Shown piece by piece: positions 35,302-47,198 of a stretch of 64,000 nucleotides of DNA. The notes under the pieces are model-generated. The model worked only from the letters and a program-made list of their open reading frames with translations, was not told where the DNA came from and did no database searches. Within the stretch, counting starts at the first letter, position 1. The number at the start of each line of letters is the position of its first letter. Source of the DNA: Neoscytalidium dimidiatum (lineage: Eukaryota; Ascomycota; Dothideomycetes; Botryosphaeriales; Botryosphaeriaceae); assembly GCA_037367355.1 (NCBI GenBank), contig CM074701.1, forward strand, positions 248,001 through 312,000. Reading direction: 5' to 3'. A program made the position numbers and the translations under genes.

Positions 35302-35956
35302 CAGTTCAATAGTAGATAAGACGTTAAAGATACAAGGCTTCAGCTTGGATACGATCGTATGGGCTTCAGCGACTTTCGAACTTGACTGCATACCAGATAA
35401 CCCTTTGGAAGCATTAGACGCCATTGATCCGCATCCTCTCGCTGAAATCTGGGATCAACTCAGTCAAGTGGGACTCAACAGTACGGAAGGTTCCAAGGCC
35501 ATATGCATGATATTCATCTGCGGTGATCTCGGTCCTGGAGCAAGCAATTTCACGAAGGAGAAGGACTTGAAGCAGGTCATCGCAGATGTCCGAGCGTATC
35601 TTGAAGGGATCGGAATACCTATTCCACTATAGGACCACGAGTATAGGACGGGAAACCCGGCCCAATTTTCGCAGAACGAGAAATGCCAATGTCGTCAACT
35701 CTTCATGACTGCACGAGACCACATGGGAATAGGTCCAAACGTCATACTGGCAGGCCACGAAGTTGCTATATTCATTGGGGGCAAAACCCCTTACATTGTG
35801 ACGGAGATACCATCTGCAAGCGAAAGTATCTACGGGCTATGCGGACCTTATTACGTTCACGGATTTATGAAAGGAGAGGCCGTAGACACCTGGCATCGCG
35901 TGCAGTCGGATACAAACGTTCAACTTAACCTGAGACAGTACTGCATCGCACCTTAG
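35302..35956 (+). pseudogene. HET-domain gene, 3' part, separated by the transposon block
   Basis: The frame contains the elements expected after the point where the 5' part stops: TLKIQGFSLDTI (the usual L-x-V-x-G...D-x-I segment), then, beyond one in-frame TAG at 35,630-35,632, the HET C-terminal signature with RQLFMTARDHMGIGP, a GHEVAIFIGGKTPYIV strand pair and YYVHGFMKGEA near the end. It ends with TAG at 35,954-35,956. The upstream part of this frame (35,228-35,300) is transposon-derived. The reading frame, the missing C-terminus of the left part and the missing N-terminus of this part make a single split gene the simplest reading. The internal TAG is one C-to-T step from CAG. Confidence 0.82.
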
Positions 35957-36160
35957 AGATCGCAAATATTGACCAGAAAGTTTCGCGGGTGAAACGTGTG
36001 TGCGGGAAGCATTCGGCTCATAGAAAACGAAATGAATTATCCCTCTGCGCAACCGAACGCCGGCCACATACTGCATGCACGCTTGCAAGGGAGTCTTCTG
36101 GAGAACGCTTAGATTTCCAATAACACCTTCTCCCGCGAATCGAGCTCATCTACCGTCCTT

Positions 36161-39100
36161 TCAAAAAATGTATGGCTCCAAATCGCAATCCTCCTCGACA
36201 TCGAACCTCTCCACCTTCCCATCCAGCCTCCCCACCCCCTTGTCCTCCGGCACCCGCACCACGTGCTCTGACCTCACCCACCCGCCGAACTCGCTCTCGT
36301 CCTTCAAATAGAATCCGACCGGCAGCGCCGCGCTGCCCTCCAGCCCTTGCACCCCCTCGTACTTGGGCACCCAAAACACGCCCTCGCGCACGTGCTCGCA
36401 CGTCTCGGCCTCGAATTTCTTGCCCAGCGGCGTCGCGGAGGTGTTCTTCGCTTCCGGGCCGATGAGGACGGTCGCGCCGATGCTGCGGCTGCCACCGTCC
36501 GTTGCCGTCTCGACGGGAAAGTACCGGATCTCCCGGTGATGCGCGGTGTACGGGAGGAAGACGGTGTCGCGGGGTACGAGGGCAGCAGCATCCTCGGGGC
36601 CGCGGAAGAGCGCGATCTTGTGGACGTCGAGGACGACGCTGCTGCGGGTGAGGTAGAGGTGGGACGGCGTCCAGGTGACGGTGAAGGGGAGGCGGTCGAC
36701 CGGCAGGAAGGACGTTGTGCCGAGGGCGAGCTTGGTGCGGTAGATCTGCGTGGGTGGGGCGCGCGTGGTTTTGCGGGTGGAAAGGCGGTAGGTGGAGACG
36801 AAGAGGGAGAGATGGAGGGGGTGTTCTTTCGTGTCGACCATTTTGTCGGATGACTTTGAACTTTTGATGGCTCTGCGGGTCCTTGGATTCTGTGGCTGCA
36901 ACTTGCGGCGTCCTTCTAGCGCAGCGATGTGAAGATATTGGCCGCAGGGAGAGAAGTGACATTTGATGAAGACTTGGCGCGTGTAAGAGGTGGTTGGACG
37001 CAATTTGCGAGTGAACCACATCTTCTGCTCGAAGTCGGCGAAGAGGATGTTGCCTGGGCTGATTGGCCAAACAAGTAAAGGTTTTGAAGGGTGAACGACG
37101 GGTGGAGAATCATACAACATTTGATGTAGCGCCCGAGACAGGCGGAAACTACATCGCAGCCCTTCTTGGTTGATGTAGAGAACAGATAGAGATGCTTTAA
37201 GGGAGACATCGGTCTTCTCTTTGCGATACCTATACTTCTTCCGGAAATGAGCAGCAACGGCACCGCTCTCGTCGCCCGACTCGGAGATATCCACGTACAC
37301 GTCATCGGCATCGGAGTCATCGTCCAGGAAGCCGCGCAGAAACCGGGAAAATGGAGCCGCTCCAAGCTCGTCGGAATCATTCTCAGAGTCTGTATCATCA
37401 GTGTCGTCATCTGCTTCCTGGCTTTCTGACGAGCTGTTTGGGGAGCTATCCACGTCTCCCTTGAAGACAGAAAGTGCATTATCATCCTGAACCATATCAT
37501 CCGGTTCAGTTGACGCTTCGCTCCAGGTTTCAGCACCAGAAGTCTAATCCTCTCCGGGGTCCGTCGTGGAGTCGTCTGCGAAAGGAGACTCCGATGAATC
37601 GGATCCTCCCACGCTGAGAATGCCATCTGTATCATCGTCCTGTGACCAACCGTCTTCAAAGAGGTTTGTGATGTCTTGTACATTTTGATCCATGATATCT
37701 TCTTCCACCTTGGGTTCGATACAGCTTCTCTCGCTGCGTCTACTTGCCAGGATCACCAATCCAGAGGTAGACACAAATTCCTCACAGTAGGTTGGAAGCT
37801 TGGCTGCGGTTTGAAGCTGAGCAGAGATCGGTTTGAATATGCCATTTGTGTCCCTGCGGAAAATCTGAGACCCGATTCGTAGACAGCGGGCGCAACGGTC
37901 GAATGCCACTGGTTTGGCTCGACCAGTACGGACAGTCACGTTCTGATCATCGCATCTAAAATACAATGGCCAATGTGACTCTTCTTTGCTCGCTTCGATC
38001 GTTTGGCGTCTGATGCAGGTCGGTTTGGAGCCATGGGCAAGGCTCCAGGTTTCGCATAGGAACTCAAGGTGGAAAGCAGTACGGGAGCTGTTTGTGTCAG
38101 ATCTCTGGGCAACTTCGGCGTGCGGCAAATGAGGTAGAGCAACCACTCACAAAAACTGAACGAGATAGACCTGTCTTCCGCATTCAGAATATCCATCGTA
38201 ACACTGGCGAGTATTCTTGATACAGACGTTCTCGTTCGTACTAAGCTTAAAGCTCAGGTTGCGACTCTGAAAGCCCGACATGAAATTGTCGTCTCCAAGA
38301 GCACCGAACATACAGCGGTCGATTTCTCCCGCGAATCGCTTCTTTAGGCATATGGGATTCTCGCAGAAGCCACAACCGAGGAAATAAGACCACTCATGAA
38401 TGAATGATCGGTAATCATACCACATTCGCGGGCCATCGACTTGGCTCTTCTCCCGCACGAACCATTCGGGAAATACCCTTCGAAGAAACTTCCAGCGCTT
38501 CGGGACCTTGCTCCGAGTGAAGACGACGAATTGCCCAGCTACGTACAGATTCTGTATCTGAAGTAGTGTTTGGAAGTTCGAAGACAGGACGAACTCGCAG
38601 GTCTTATGCAAGAGATCCGGAGGCACTGGTCGGACGTCTTCGAGATGCTTGTCCCAGTACTTAGCAGCGTATTGGAGAAGCTCATCGTTGTCGATTTGTC
38701 TTCCCTGCGAGTCTTTCCATTCTCCATCTTTCAATATGAGTGGAAGCCTATACCTGTCTTGAGACAGATACTGCAAGCAAAGGTTGGCAAGTCCAGAAGG
38801 TTCAATAGCCAAAGCCTCTTTTTCTTGAGCATCGTTAGCTAGAACGAATGGGTTCTTCCTCACAAATGCTTTCACTGTAGAGTGATAGAGTCGACAGTAG
38901 CGTTGCTGATCAGTTTGCCCACTTTCAAGAATGATTAATGGGGGCAGCAGTTTTTGAACCAGACCAGGAAACGGTTTGTGATTCTCATCCCTTGTGCTCG
39001 AGCTCCGCATCATGGTTATCGCGTCATGGATCTCAGCCAGGGAGACACGGCGGCGTGCGAAGCAAACGATCGAGAAAATCTTGCTGTGATAAATCAAAAA

Positions 39101-41087
39101 GCTGTATCAGAGAGTGCTAAAAGTTACTGACCTTGCAAGATCTCGATGGCGGTCACCAATCGAGCTGAACTGTCGTTGGAAGTACTTGTTGATGTCCCAA
39201 GGCAACCCGCTTTCGAGCACCTCTTTCAGCCCGGCAGCGCTCTCAAGGCCATCTTTGAGATCCTCAATCATGCAGCGTGCCCATAGAAAGTTGCCGTTTG
39301 CTCTGTCTTTGAGCTTTTCAACAAGCCGCTTTTTGTCCTCTGCCGGAAGATCCATGTGCTGAAGATGAGGCAGACTCGTATCAAAGAACAGTTCCAGGTC
39401 GTCATCGTTCTGATCTGTAATGTGTATTCTCGGTTGGTCCTTAAGACTCTCTTCGACGATGTGATGTGCCTGGCTTGATATCCAAATGTGGATTTTTTTG
39501 CTTGTATCTGCGGAAGTCAGCTTGATCAGGTCTCTTAAAGCACAAGCGGCCATATCCCATCGTCTTTCAGGGATCTCCTCGTCGATTCCATCAAGTAGTA
39601 TGTATACGTCTTCCAAAGCCTGTGATGATGCCATTACCCAGATCAGTTTCAGGATATTGTCGCCAGAGTTGTTGGATGTCCGGACAAGCTCGTACATCAT
39701 AGGCGGAATTTCTTGTTTGACGGTCCACAACTTGTCCAAAATCTGGCTTGCGATGGTCCGGTAGACGTCGTGCAATGAGACTGGTTGATCAAAGCGGTAG
39801 AAATGAGTTGCCACTGCGGCCTCTGGCTTTCGTACTTGCAATTCATTTATAACGCGCGAGCAGATCATTGATTTTCCAGCACCAGGGTCTCCACCAAGCC
39901 AGATGATAGGCCGATGGGGCTTGTGGGTGTACCACTCCTGGAATTCAGGCGTGCAGAAAATCCATTTAGAGGTCTCCGGCAAATGGTCTTCCCTGTACTG
40001 CTTCCGGTAGATATCGGCCTTTTGCTCCAGTCCTTGAATAGAGCTCTCGCTGCCCAACCATTTCCGGATCGTAAGAAATTGATCAACTGCCATAAAACAT
40101 AAGCGTTGTACAGGTACTTCGAGGTTCATATACCTTTTCTATCTTCTTGTTGTTGTTCCCGATGCTTAGCTGCTGCTCGCCTCTCTGTTTCAGCTTTGAT
40201 ACGCTCAATAGTGTTGAGGTACCTTTCTCTCCCAGCCCTGCCCTTCTCGATGATATTGCCCAACTCTTCAATATTATCAGCGTCTTTCTTCAGATCCAGC
40301 ACAATGGCATCCATCTTCTTTGTGTTAAAGGGACCCGTTGCCCTGAGGAATGAACTCAACGCTACATTTCAGGTTAGTTAATTCATAAATGAAAGGAATC
40401 TCTACGTACTGTTCCTATCATACTCTTTGTGCACTTGAGTTTAAAACTGCAGAACAGTTATATAGGACTGACACAGAAGCTCTTGCATATTATCGTCTTT
40501 GTAAAGATCCGAGAACCAGGTTATTACATCCAGGTGTTTTCTTACTTCCTGGAGCTGAGTCTTGATAGTTTCAAAAAGTTGATCGAAACGACTTGCGCAC
40601 TATGTTTTTGGCTTCAGAAGTTTTTTTTCCCCCGCAAATGCAGGTTCTTTATACATACATCGATGATGATCTTCAGGCTACCCCAAATAACTGACCCAGG
40701 CATTTGGTTGGCTTGGCAAATAGTTTCGATGATGCCATAGTACTCTTTCAACACATCGACAACCGGCTTTACTAGTCTATTGAAAGCCCGCACGGTGATT
40801 CTCTGTGATGCTTTCTTCTGCACATCTTCGATGATCGCAGTGATGGAATCCTCGGTCACTGCGTTTGTGCTAGTCGTCTCAAGACTAGAAACGAACATCT
40901 TTCTGGCATTACTCTTCTCTGGCAAAGATTCGATGTAGCGAATCAAAGCTTTCTCAAATGTAGACGTTGGTCTTCGAGATCGATGTGTCAGCGGACTACT
41001 GTGCTCGGAAGTAGGGTGAATCGATGAATACATTCTGTCCAGAATAGTAGCCTCTTGATGAGGTCCCTTTTCTCGCGTGAATGCCAT
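36161..41087 (-). pseudogene. STAND/NACHT NTPase (fungal NLR-like), two in-frame stops
   Basis: Six exons on the minus strand (41087-40659, 40599-40410, 40361-40134, 40086-39132, 39083-38151, 38102-36161) keep phase across 1,559 codons. Order: an N-terminal helical domain like DUF7708 (VKPVVDVLKEYYGIIETICQ, then PGSVIWGSLKIIID), a charged linker helix, a NACHT NTPase with Walker A GGDPGAGKS near residue 350 and Walker B YILLDGIDE, a winged-helix-like part, then a 650-residue C-terminal half with an acidic Asp/Glu/Ser linker and a possible degenerate propeller (IKCHFSPCGQYLHIA). TAA at 40,441-40,443 cuts the N-terminal domain after VLQF, and TAG at 37,544-37,546 lies in the acidic linker. No alternative splice removes the first stop. 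Members sense non-self and trigger cell death. The copy is probably dead or makes partial proteins. Confidence 0.75.
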
Positions 41088-41659
41088 CTTGACAGTATCG
41101 CATGGTCTTGTCGTCTCGCTGAGTTTCTTGAGATTCTGTATGGAAAAGGAGAAAACAGCTGAGATTTCAGCTTCAAAGGTAGACCATGCTTATCAGAAGG
41201 CGAGACATGGGGGACCGGAAACTATTGAAGCCGCATCGGATGATCACTCCAACAGCGGCTAGGCAGTGTCTTAGCTCGACGTATGTATGGACGACTCAAT
41301 GTGCTCATCAGCTCAATGTGTCATCGGACCGTCGGCCCAACCAATTTCAAGAGTGAATCCGCAAGGGATTCCAGGCAGAAATACTCGGTGTAAGCTTACA
41401 CCAGCCGGATGGCTTTCTCGTTGGCCCCCAAAGCACGCCACGGGAATGTCTAGTGCAGGGCTGCATCCAATGATCGGGGTGCCTCATGTCACAACATCGA
41501 TTAGAGCGCCTTGTGCGGCTGAAACCTTACTCACTTTCAGCTCGTCTCACAGCTCATCTTGTCCATCACCGCCGACGTCCGCATACCGTAGCCTTTTCTT
41601 TGAACCACCTGCACTTTTAGTCCTTGAATTGTGAACGAAACCACCTTAAGCTCTGCAGC
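41088..41659. promoter_or_regulatory. Divergent promoter region, STAND and AAA+ genes
   Basis: About 570 bases separate the start of the minus-strand STAND gene and the plus-strand AAA+ gene, so both are served from here. No specific operator was recognised, and short open frames inside are not convincing. Confidence 0.45.
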
Positions 41660-43960
41660 ATGGCGCCCGCAATTCCTGCAGATGGAACAGATGAGAAGGT
41701 CAACGCAGAGGTCTCCAAGCAGGACCAAGGAACTCTGGCAGGGCCGCGCATTGTGCGATACGACGAATAGTACGAAGTACACTTTGCCGAGCAACAAGGC
41801 TTTCACTAACCCTTATCCACACAGCTACGATTAGTAAGAAGCAACGCCGACCCGGAACGGACTCATGCTGAACTAGAAATTTTGCAGCCGATCATACAGT
41901 TTCAGGTTGAAGAAGACCTCAAAGCCCGAGAAGAAAAGGAATGCAAAAGGTGTCAGCTTGTTTGTGCGGCGCATCATTGATTACAAGGGACGGCATTCCG
42001 AAACCGAGATCGACATCAAGAGCCCTGCCTTAGCTGAGATCTTGGAAAAACTTAATCCCGAAGTGGAGAGCTTGGAACAACGAGAACCCCCCGTGGTAAG
42101 CTTCGTCGTTGATTTCTGATGCGAAATGAGCTATTTCAGCTGAATAGTCTGCAGGCTGATCCGGGGCTCTTCTACCATTCCCGCTTTGGCCTGAAAGAAG
42201 AGTACGAGGCAGAGAAATCAAAGGATAAGCCGGATGATGCTCTCGTCAAAGAACTCGCCGTTGCTCTTCAGTTCATTGAAGAAGATCATGGAAAGACAAT
42301 CGCTAGCATGGATACTCTCCGCGCCAGGGAAGAGATCACGTGGGACTTCTTATGGGCCCTCTTCATACCAAACACCGTCGTGTATCATTTCCATGAGCTC
42401 ACCGAGCAGGAACAGCTTCTGCGTTTTAGAAAGGTGAAGAAAAGGTGGGACAACAGATTGAGTATATGGTGGTGGCAGATTATTTGCGACATGATCGTGT
42501 TCGACGGGCAGAAATATGGCTATGCCAAGGCTGACCATTTCCGCATCGACAGCTATCCAGGAGCAAGGAAAATATACGACTTGGAAATCTTCCCACTGGA
42601 GTTCGCTAAATCAAGGTCATCCGTGTTTCAAAAAGCGGTTGAGAGGGGGAAACGCTACTCGACCATTACTGAGAACACCTACTTCGAGTGTGAAGGGCCC
42701 GCAATGCGTGAGATCTTGAACAAGGATCTTGAGCCGAAGCACTTCACTTTCGCGGTGAGTTCCATTCTCATTCTTCAGCACCGTCAGCACAGCCCCTCCC
42801 TTCAAGACGTGCGTCATCGATACACGTTCCCTAATGCGAGGATTATCATAGGCTTTTGGGCGTGCCATGGTAGACCCTCTTGGATTCAGAACATTTGAGC
42901 CCAACGCAACATATAACTATAGAGTTTACAAGCAGCTGGACCGTGATTTATCCGACGAACAACTCGCCATCTGCAACCCGGTTATTCTTGGATTTAGCTT
43001 GGGCTCGAAGCTTTGGGGTAAATACTTCCTCGAGCAAGCATACAAGCTAGGGAACTGCTAACAAGGTTCAGGTGGCTTGGGAATGGACTACTGCCGGCCG
43101 GTCGAGTGGGGACACGACGCTTTTGACTCTCTCGTCCTGGAACCCAGGAAGAAGAACCTCGTTTACTCTCTCGTCACACAGCATACTCTCGGTACGAAGA
43201 CTTTTGATGACGTGGTGGCTGGAAAGGGTAAAGGCTTGATCGGGCTTCTCAGCGGCCGGCCCGGCTGCGGAAAGACGCTGACGGCTGAAGCTATATCTGA
43301 GGAGATTCAATGGCCGCTCTACATGGTCAGTGCGGGCGAGCTTGGTACGCAACCCAAAGATGTCGATGAGCGCTTGACACTTGTTCTCGAATTGGCTCGG
43401 AGGTGGAACCCAACCCTGCTGCTCGATGAGGCAGATGTCTTTCTTCACAAGCGAAACGACACGGACGTCGTCCGTAATGCGCTTGTATCCATCTTCCTTC
43501 GCCAACTGGAATACTTCAAGGGGATTCTCATCCTCACAACAAACAGGATTGATACTTTTGACTCGGCATTTGAAAGGACGTCCACGGCATGTAGTCCTTA
43601 CAACGCGGTAGAGTATTGACGAGATCCGTAGGCCGCATTCACTTCAGTCTTCACTACCCGGACCTCAACTTCGAATCTCGTCGGAAATTATGGCAAACAT
43701 TCTTCGCCCGGTCCTTGGCATCGGGCGCCTTCAAGTCCACCATTGACGATGCTCAACTCGATGAGCTCGCGCAAAGTCCGCTCAACGGCAGGCAAATAAA
43801 AAACCTGGTAAGCAGCGCACAATCTCAGGCGCTGCAAGAAAAAGCCCCGCTCTCGATCAAGCACATCCGCACGGTGCTAGAAGTAGTTTCGGACTGGAAC
43901 AAAGCAGTGGAGCGGGAGGTTGCCAACTCAGCTGATGGGCTATCGCAACGGGAACACTAA
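41660..43960 (+). CDS. AAA+ ATPase with N-terminal DUF7025-type domain
   Basis: Exons 41660-41769, 41900-42095, 42140-42754, 42852-43017, 43072-43590 and 43632-43960 give 644 residues. The N-terminal half matches the DUF7025-type module: FVRRIIDYKGR, ITWDFLWALFIPNTVVYHF, ICDMIVFDGQKYG, and AMVDPLGFRTFEPN. The C-terminal half is an AAA+ module: WGHDAFDSLVLEP, Walker A GRPGCGKT, Walker B TLLLDEADVF, sensor 1 LILTTNRID, then SLHYPDLNFESRRKLW and LNGRQIKNLV in the lid. Two joints are uncertain: the first intron could enclose a 9-nt microexon at 41,819-41,827, and the fifth intron is only 41 nt and leaves a short TSTAC insert where relatives have SRIHF. The family is fungal, common in accessory regions and functionally uncharacterised. 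It may be intact or newly decayed. Confidence 0.75.
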
Positions 43961-44617
43961 GACGTCCGCTCGCTGTCTGCTGCAAAAACAAGCTCCGAGG
44001 TGTAATGTGCGGTTCCGCACTGCGTTGGAAGTTATGTGGAGCTACAACGATCCGTAGAACGCGGACTTTGAAGTATAGCCGATGGAGCATCCACTCTCGA
44101 TCTTTGACCTATGATTCCGACTGCCGAATAATCAGGCGTCCTTTTGCTGTCGGCGATGCTTAGGCAAATTCCCCAAACGCGTTAATCCGGTGCAGATCCC
44201 TGCACTGCCGGTGGGATCAACAATGCATCCCACAAGGGCCGGTAAAGTAGTTCAGCATCCCACACGTGCCGGTGGAGAACTTCCATCTCAACAGAACACA
44301 GGATAAGCATAAGCGGATTTGGATCTCACTGCCATTGGCTGCTTGTTGCTGCATCACGTCTGAGCCGGTTGCACCACCAGCTAACCGCCGGCCAAGCTCT
44401 CAGCCCATCCCACATGAGCCGGTGGGGTGCACCTACACGCAGTTTACAGGTGCACAGACAAGTATAAATACGGCCAACGAGAGCACTCGGAATATGCATT
44501 TTTCAGCTGTCTTTGTGCCTTTCGAAACGGCCTTGCCTCTTAACTGCTTAGTATTGACTCATTCCTACGTTCGAAGTTGCCACTGCATCTCTTCTTCCAA
44601 CAGCGCAACCGGAAAAC
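43961..44617. promoter_or_regulatory. Promoter region of the carotenoid oxygenase gene with a repeated motif
   Basis: No gene is seen. Three copies of CATCCCACAnGnGCCGGT occur at 44,226-44,243, 44,256-44,273 and 44,406-44,423, the first two exactly 30 bases apart. Loose GCCGGT-containing variants lie at about 44,205-44,215 and 44,360-44,370. The arrangement upstream of a catabolic enzyme gene suggests binding sites for a pathway regulator. Confidence 0.5.
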
Positions 44618-47198
44618 ATGGTCCGCAAGCTGAGCTACGATGACTTCTCAGGCGCTACTCGCCCCTTCCGGGCCGACGCCGAACTGGAGGACCTCGAAGT
44701 CGAGGGCACGATCCCGCCGGAGCTTAATGGGACCTTCTACCGTGTACGTGAAGTCGAACCATGCCCGCTCCTCGTCCAGCGGGCGTATAAATTCCACCAC
44801 GTGTTCAACATCATATCAAACCTCCTACCTTTCGCCACCTGGCGGCCAACACGTCCGTCCCCCACACCTGACCTTCCTTCCGCCTTATCTCCCCTCCCGC
44901 CCCCACATTGACAGCCCGCAGGTGATGCAGGATCCCTACTACCCCCGCGACCACTATCTCGGCGGCAGCAAGACGATCCCCTTCGACGGCGACGGGTCCA
45001 TCTCCGCCTTCCGCATCCAAAACGGCAAATGCGCCTTCAAGCAGCGGTACGTGCTGACGGAGCGCTTCCTGGCGGAGCGGCGCGCGGGCCGCTCCATGTT
45101 CGGCATCCTCAAGACGCCCTTCTCGCACCACCCCTGCGTGCGCGCCGTCCAGGACAACACCGCCAACACCAACGTGATCGTGCACGCCGGGAAGCTGCTC
45201 GCGCTGAGCGAGCAGGGCCCGCCGTACGAGCTGGATCCGAGTAAGCCTTTTTCTCCCCGCTGATACACTCATCTCTCTGGCTTTCTGTCCCTTTGAGTGG
45301 CGTGAAACTGATGTGAGCGCCGGGGTGGGGGGCTGGTTGCAGATACAATGACGACGCTGGGGAACACGCCCTTTCCCGGGCAGATCCCCAAGGGCGCGCC
45401 GTTCACCGCGCACCCGCACGTGGATCCGAAGACGGGCGACCTTGTTGGGTACGGTTACGGGTTGAAGGGCGTCGAGAGCCACGATGTGAGTCCATGTACC
45501 TCCCCGGTCCCCAAGCGTCACTGTAGGTGCTGATGCCCAAGGCGGTAGTGCACGGTCTGGGTGCTGGATAGGAATGGTAAGAAGACGTTCGAGCGGACGC
45601 TCACAATGCCCGGTAATGGCTTCGTGCACGACTGCGCCGTCGTAAGTTCGGACCTGACGCCGCTCGGTGCGGAAGAGCCGCGCTGATGTGTAACCTCAAG
45701 ACGGAGAATTACGTTGTCCTGGAGCAGATGCCATTCATCGCCGACGCGAGCAACGTTGAGAAGGAAGGGGGGCACATGTGGTAGGTGGAAATAAGCATCT
45801 GGACGTCGTGTATCCAGCCAACCCGCAGCTAGGACGTACGACGAGTCGGTCCCGGCTTGGTTTGGCCTTGTTTCGAGAAAGGATCCAGAACGGCCGGTCC
45901 GCTGGTTCAAGTGGAAGAACGCCATGCCGGTGCACACGGGCGCGTCATGGGAGGAGGATGGGAAAGTGTAAGTGCACTGGCAGCGGGGGTCCGGCGCTGC
46001 GTTGGTCCCTGCGTTCTGACAGCCAAAACAGATATTTCGACACTAGCATTGCCATCGGGAATGCATTTCCCTTCCTGCGTAAGTCTCACGGTCCGCGCGC
46101 GTGGTAAATGAATGAGGCTAACAATCTCCGCAAAAGCAACCAAGAAGCAGTGGAGTGAGCAGAGCGGCCAAGCGGTGGCGGTGAACTATGTCAAATTCAA
46201 GATTGATCCGCAAGCTGAGACGGACCAACTGGATGATCCTGGTAGGAACCGTCGTCGCCCATCAAATTCGTCGTTCGGGGGGGCGCTGACCCGATGGCCA
46301 CAGAGATTCTAGTGGATGTCCCATGCGAGTTCCCACGGACAGATGAGCGCTTCTTGACCCACAAATGTAAGTGCCCGAGGGCGACCAACAAAGTATACAC
46401 TCGCACGCTTGTCCCCATCCATTGAGAAAAAGAAAATATGAAGCACTTGAGACCTCCTTTTTGCTAACCGAGCACGCACCGACTCAGCGCGCTACACCTT
46501 CATGGACTGCTTCGACCCAACGGCCGTAACAGATCCAGCGCTCCTGTATCGCGGACTGAACTGTCTGGCTCGGTACGACAACGAGACCAAGAAGCTGGAG
46601 ATAATGTCGCCTGGAGCCGGCGTGCTGGTGCAAGAGCCTTGCTTCAGCCCTCGGAGCCCCGACGCAGCGGAAGGGGATGGGTTCCTGATCACTCTGGTGG
46701 ACAACATCCCTCTGGAGCGCAATGAAATCGTGAGTCCAGACCGCTTCAGCCCCAGCCTCCAGCAATTCCCTCTCTGGTTAATGGCCGCATCGAAATGAGA
46801 CACTTCTCCTATCAGCGGCAGCAGAAAAAAAAGCTAAAACGCGTTGGTGCCCGGCAGATCATCCAGGACACGCGTGACTTCCAGCAGGTGACCGCACGCG
46901 TCATTCTGCCGTTCCGTAAGTAAATAGGGTTCCCCGTCCTCCGCGTAGCCGCCCGGCGCTGGACGCTCCCCTCCGGGCGCTGGCCGAGTTCCCGGGCGTG
47001 GGTTGCTTTCCCTCGGAAGGGCCGGATGCTGTTCTGGACGGAAAAGGGAGAACGGGTAGGATGGCTAACGGCTTGCCCGATTGTGTATTAGGTCTCCGAT
47101 CGGCCGTGCATGGCAACTGGGTCGACGCCGAGCGCATCCCGGAGACGGGGCCGTTCATCGAACCCCTGCCGGACATGGGTCGCCTGTACCCCGCGTAA
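44618..47198 (+). CDS. Carotenoid/stilbene cleavage oxygenase (lignostilbene dioxygenase type)
   Basis: Twelve exons (44618-44743, 44922-45240, 45343-45485, 45549-45641, 45701-45780, 45833-45967, 46032-46078, 46137-46241, 46304-46366, 46488-46729, 46858-46915, 47092-47198) join in phase to 505 residues. All four iron-binding histidines of the RPE65/CCD family have candidates: His172 in AHPHVDP, His223 in VHDCAV, His288 in PVHTGASW and His477 in VHGNW. Other landmarks are IPPELNGTFYR, FDGDGSISAFR, TANTNVIVHAGKLLAL and NAFPFLP. The enzyme would cleave a stilbene-type or apocarotenoid double bond with O2. The sequence style is closest to the fungal CAO-1/lignostilbene group, so resveratrol-like or lignin-derived stilbenes are plausible substrates. 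Length is normal for the family (500-560). It has unusually many introns, all short GT-AG. Confidence 0.88.
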
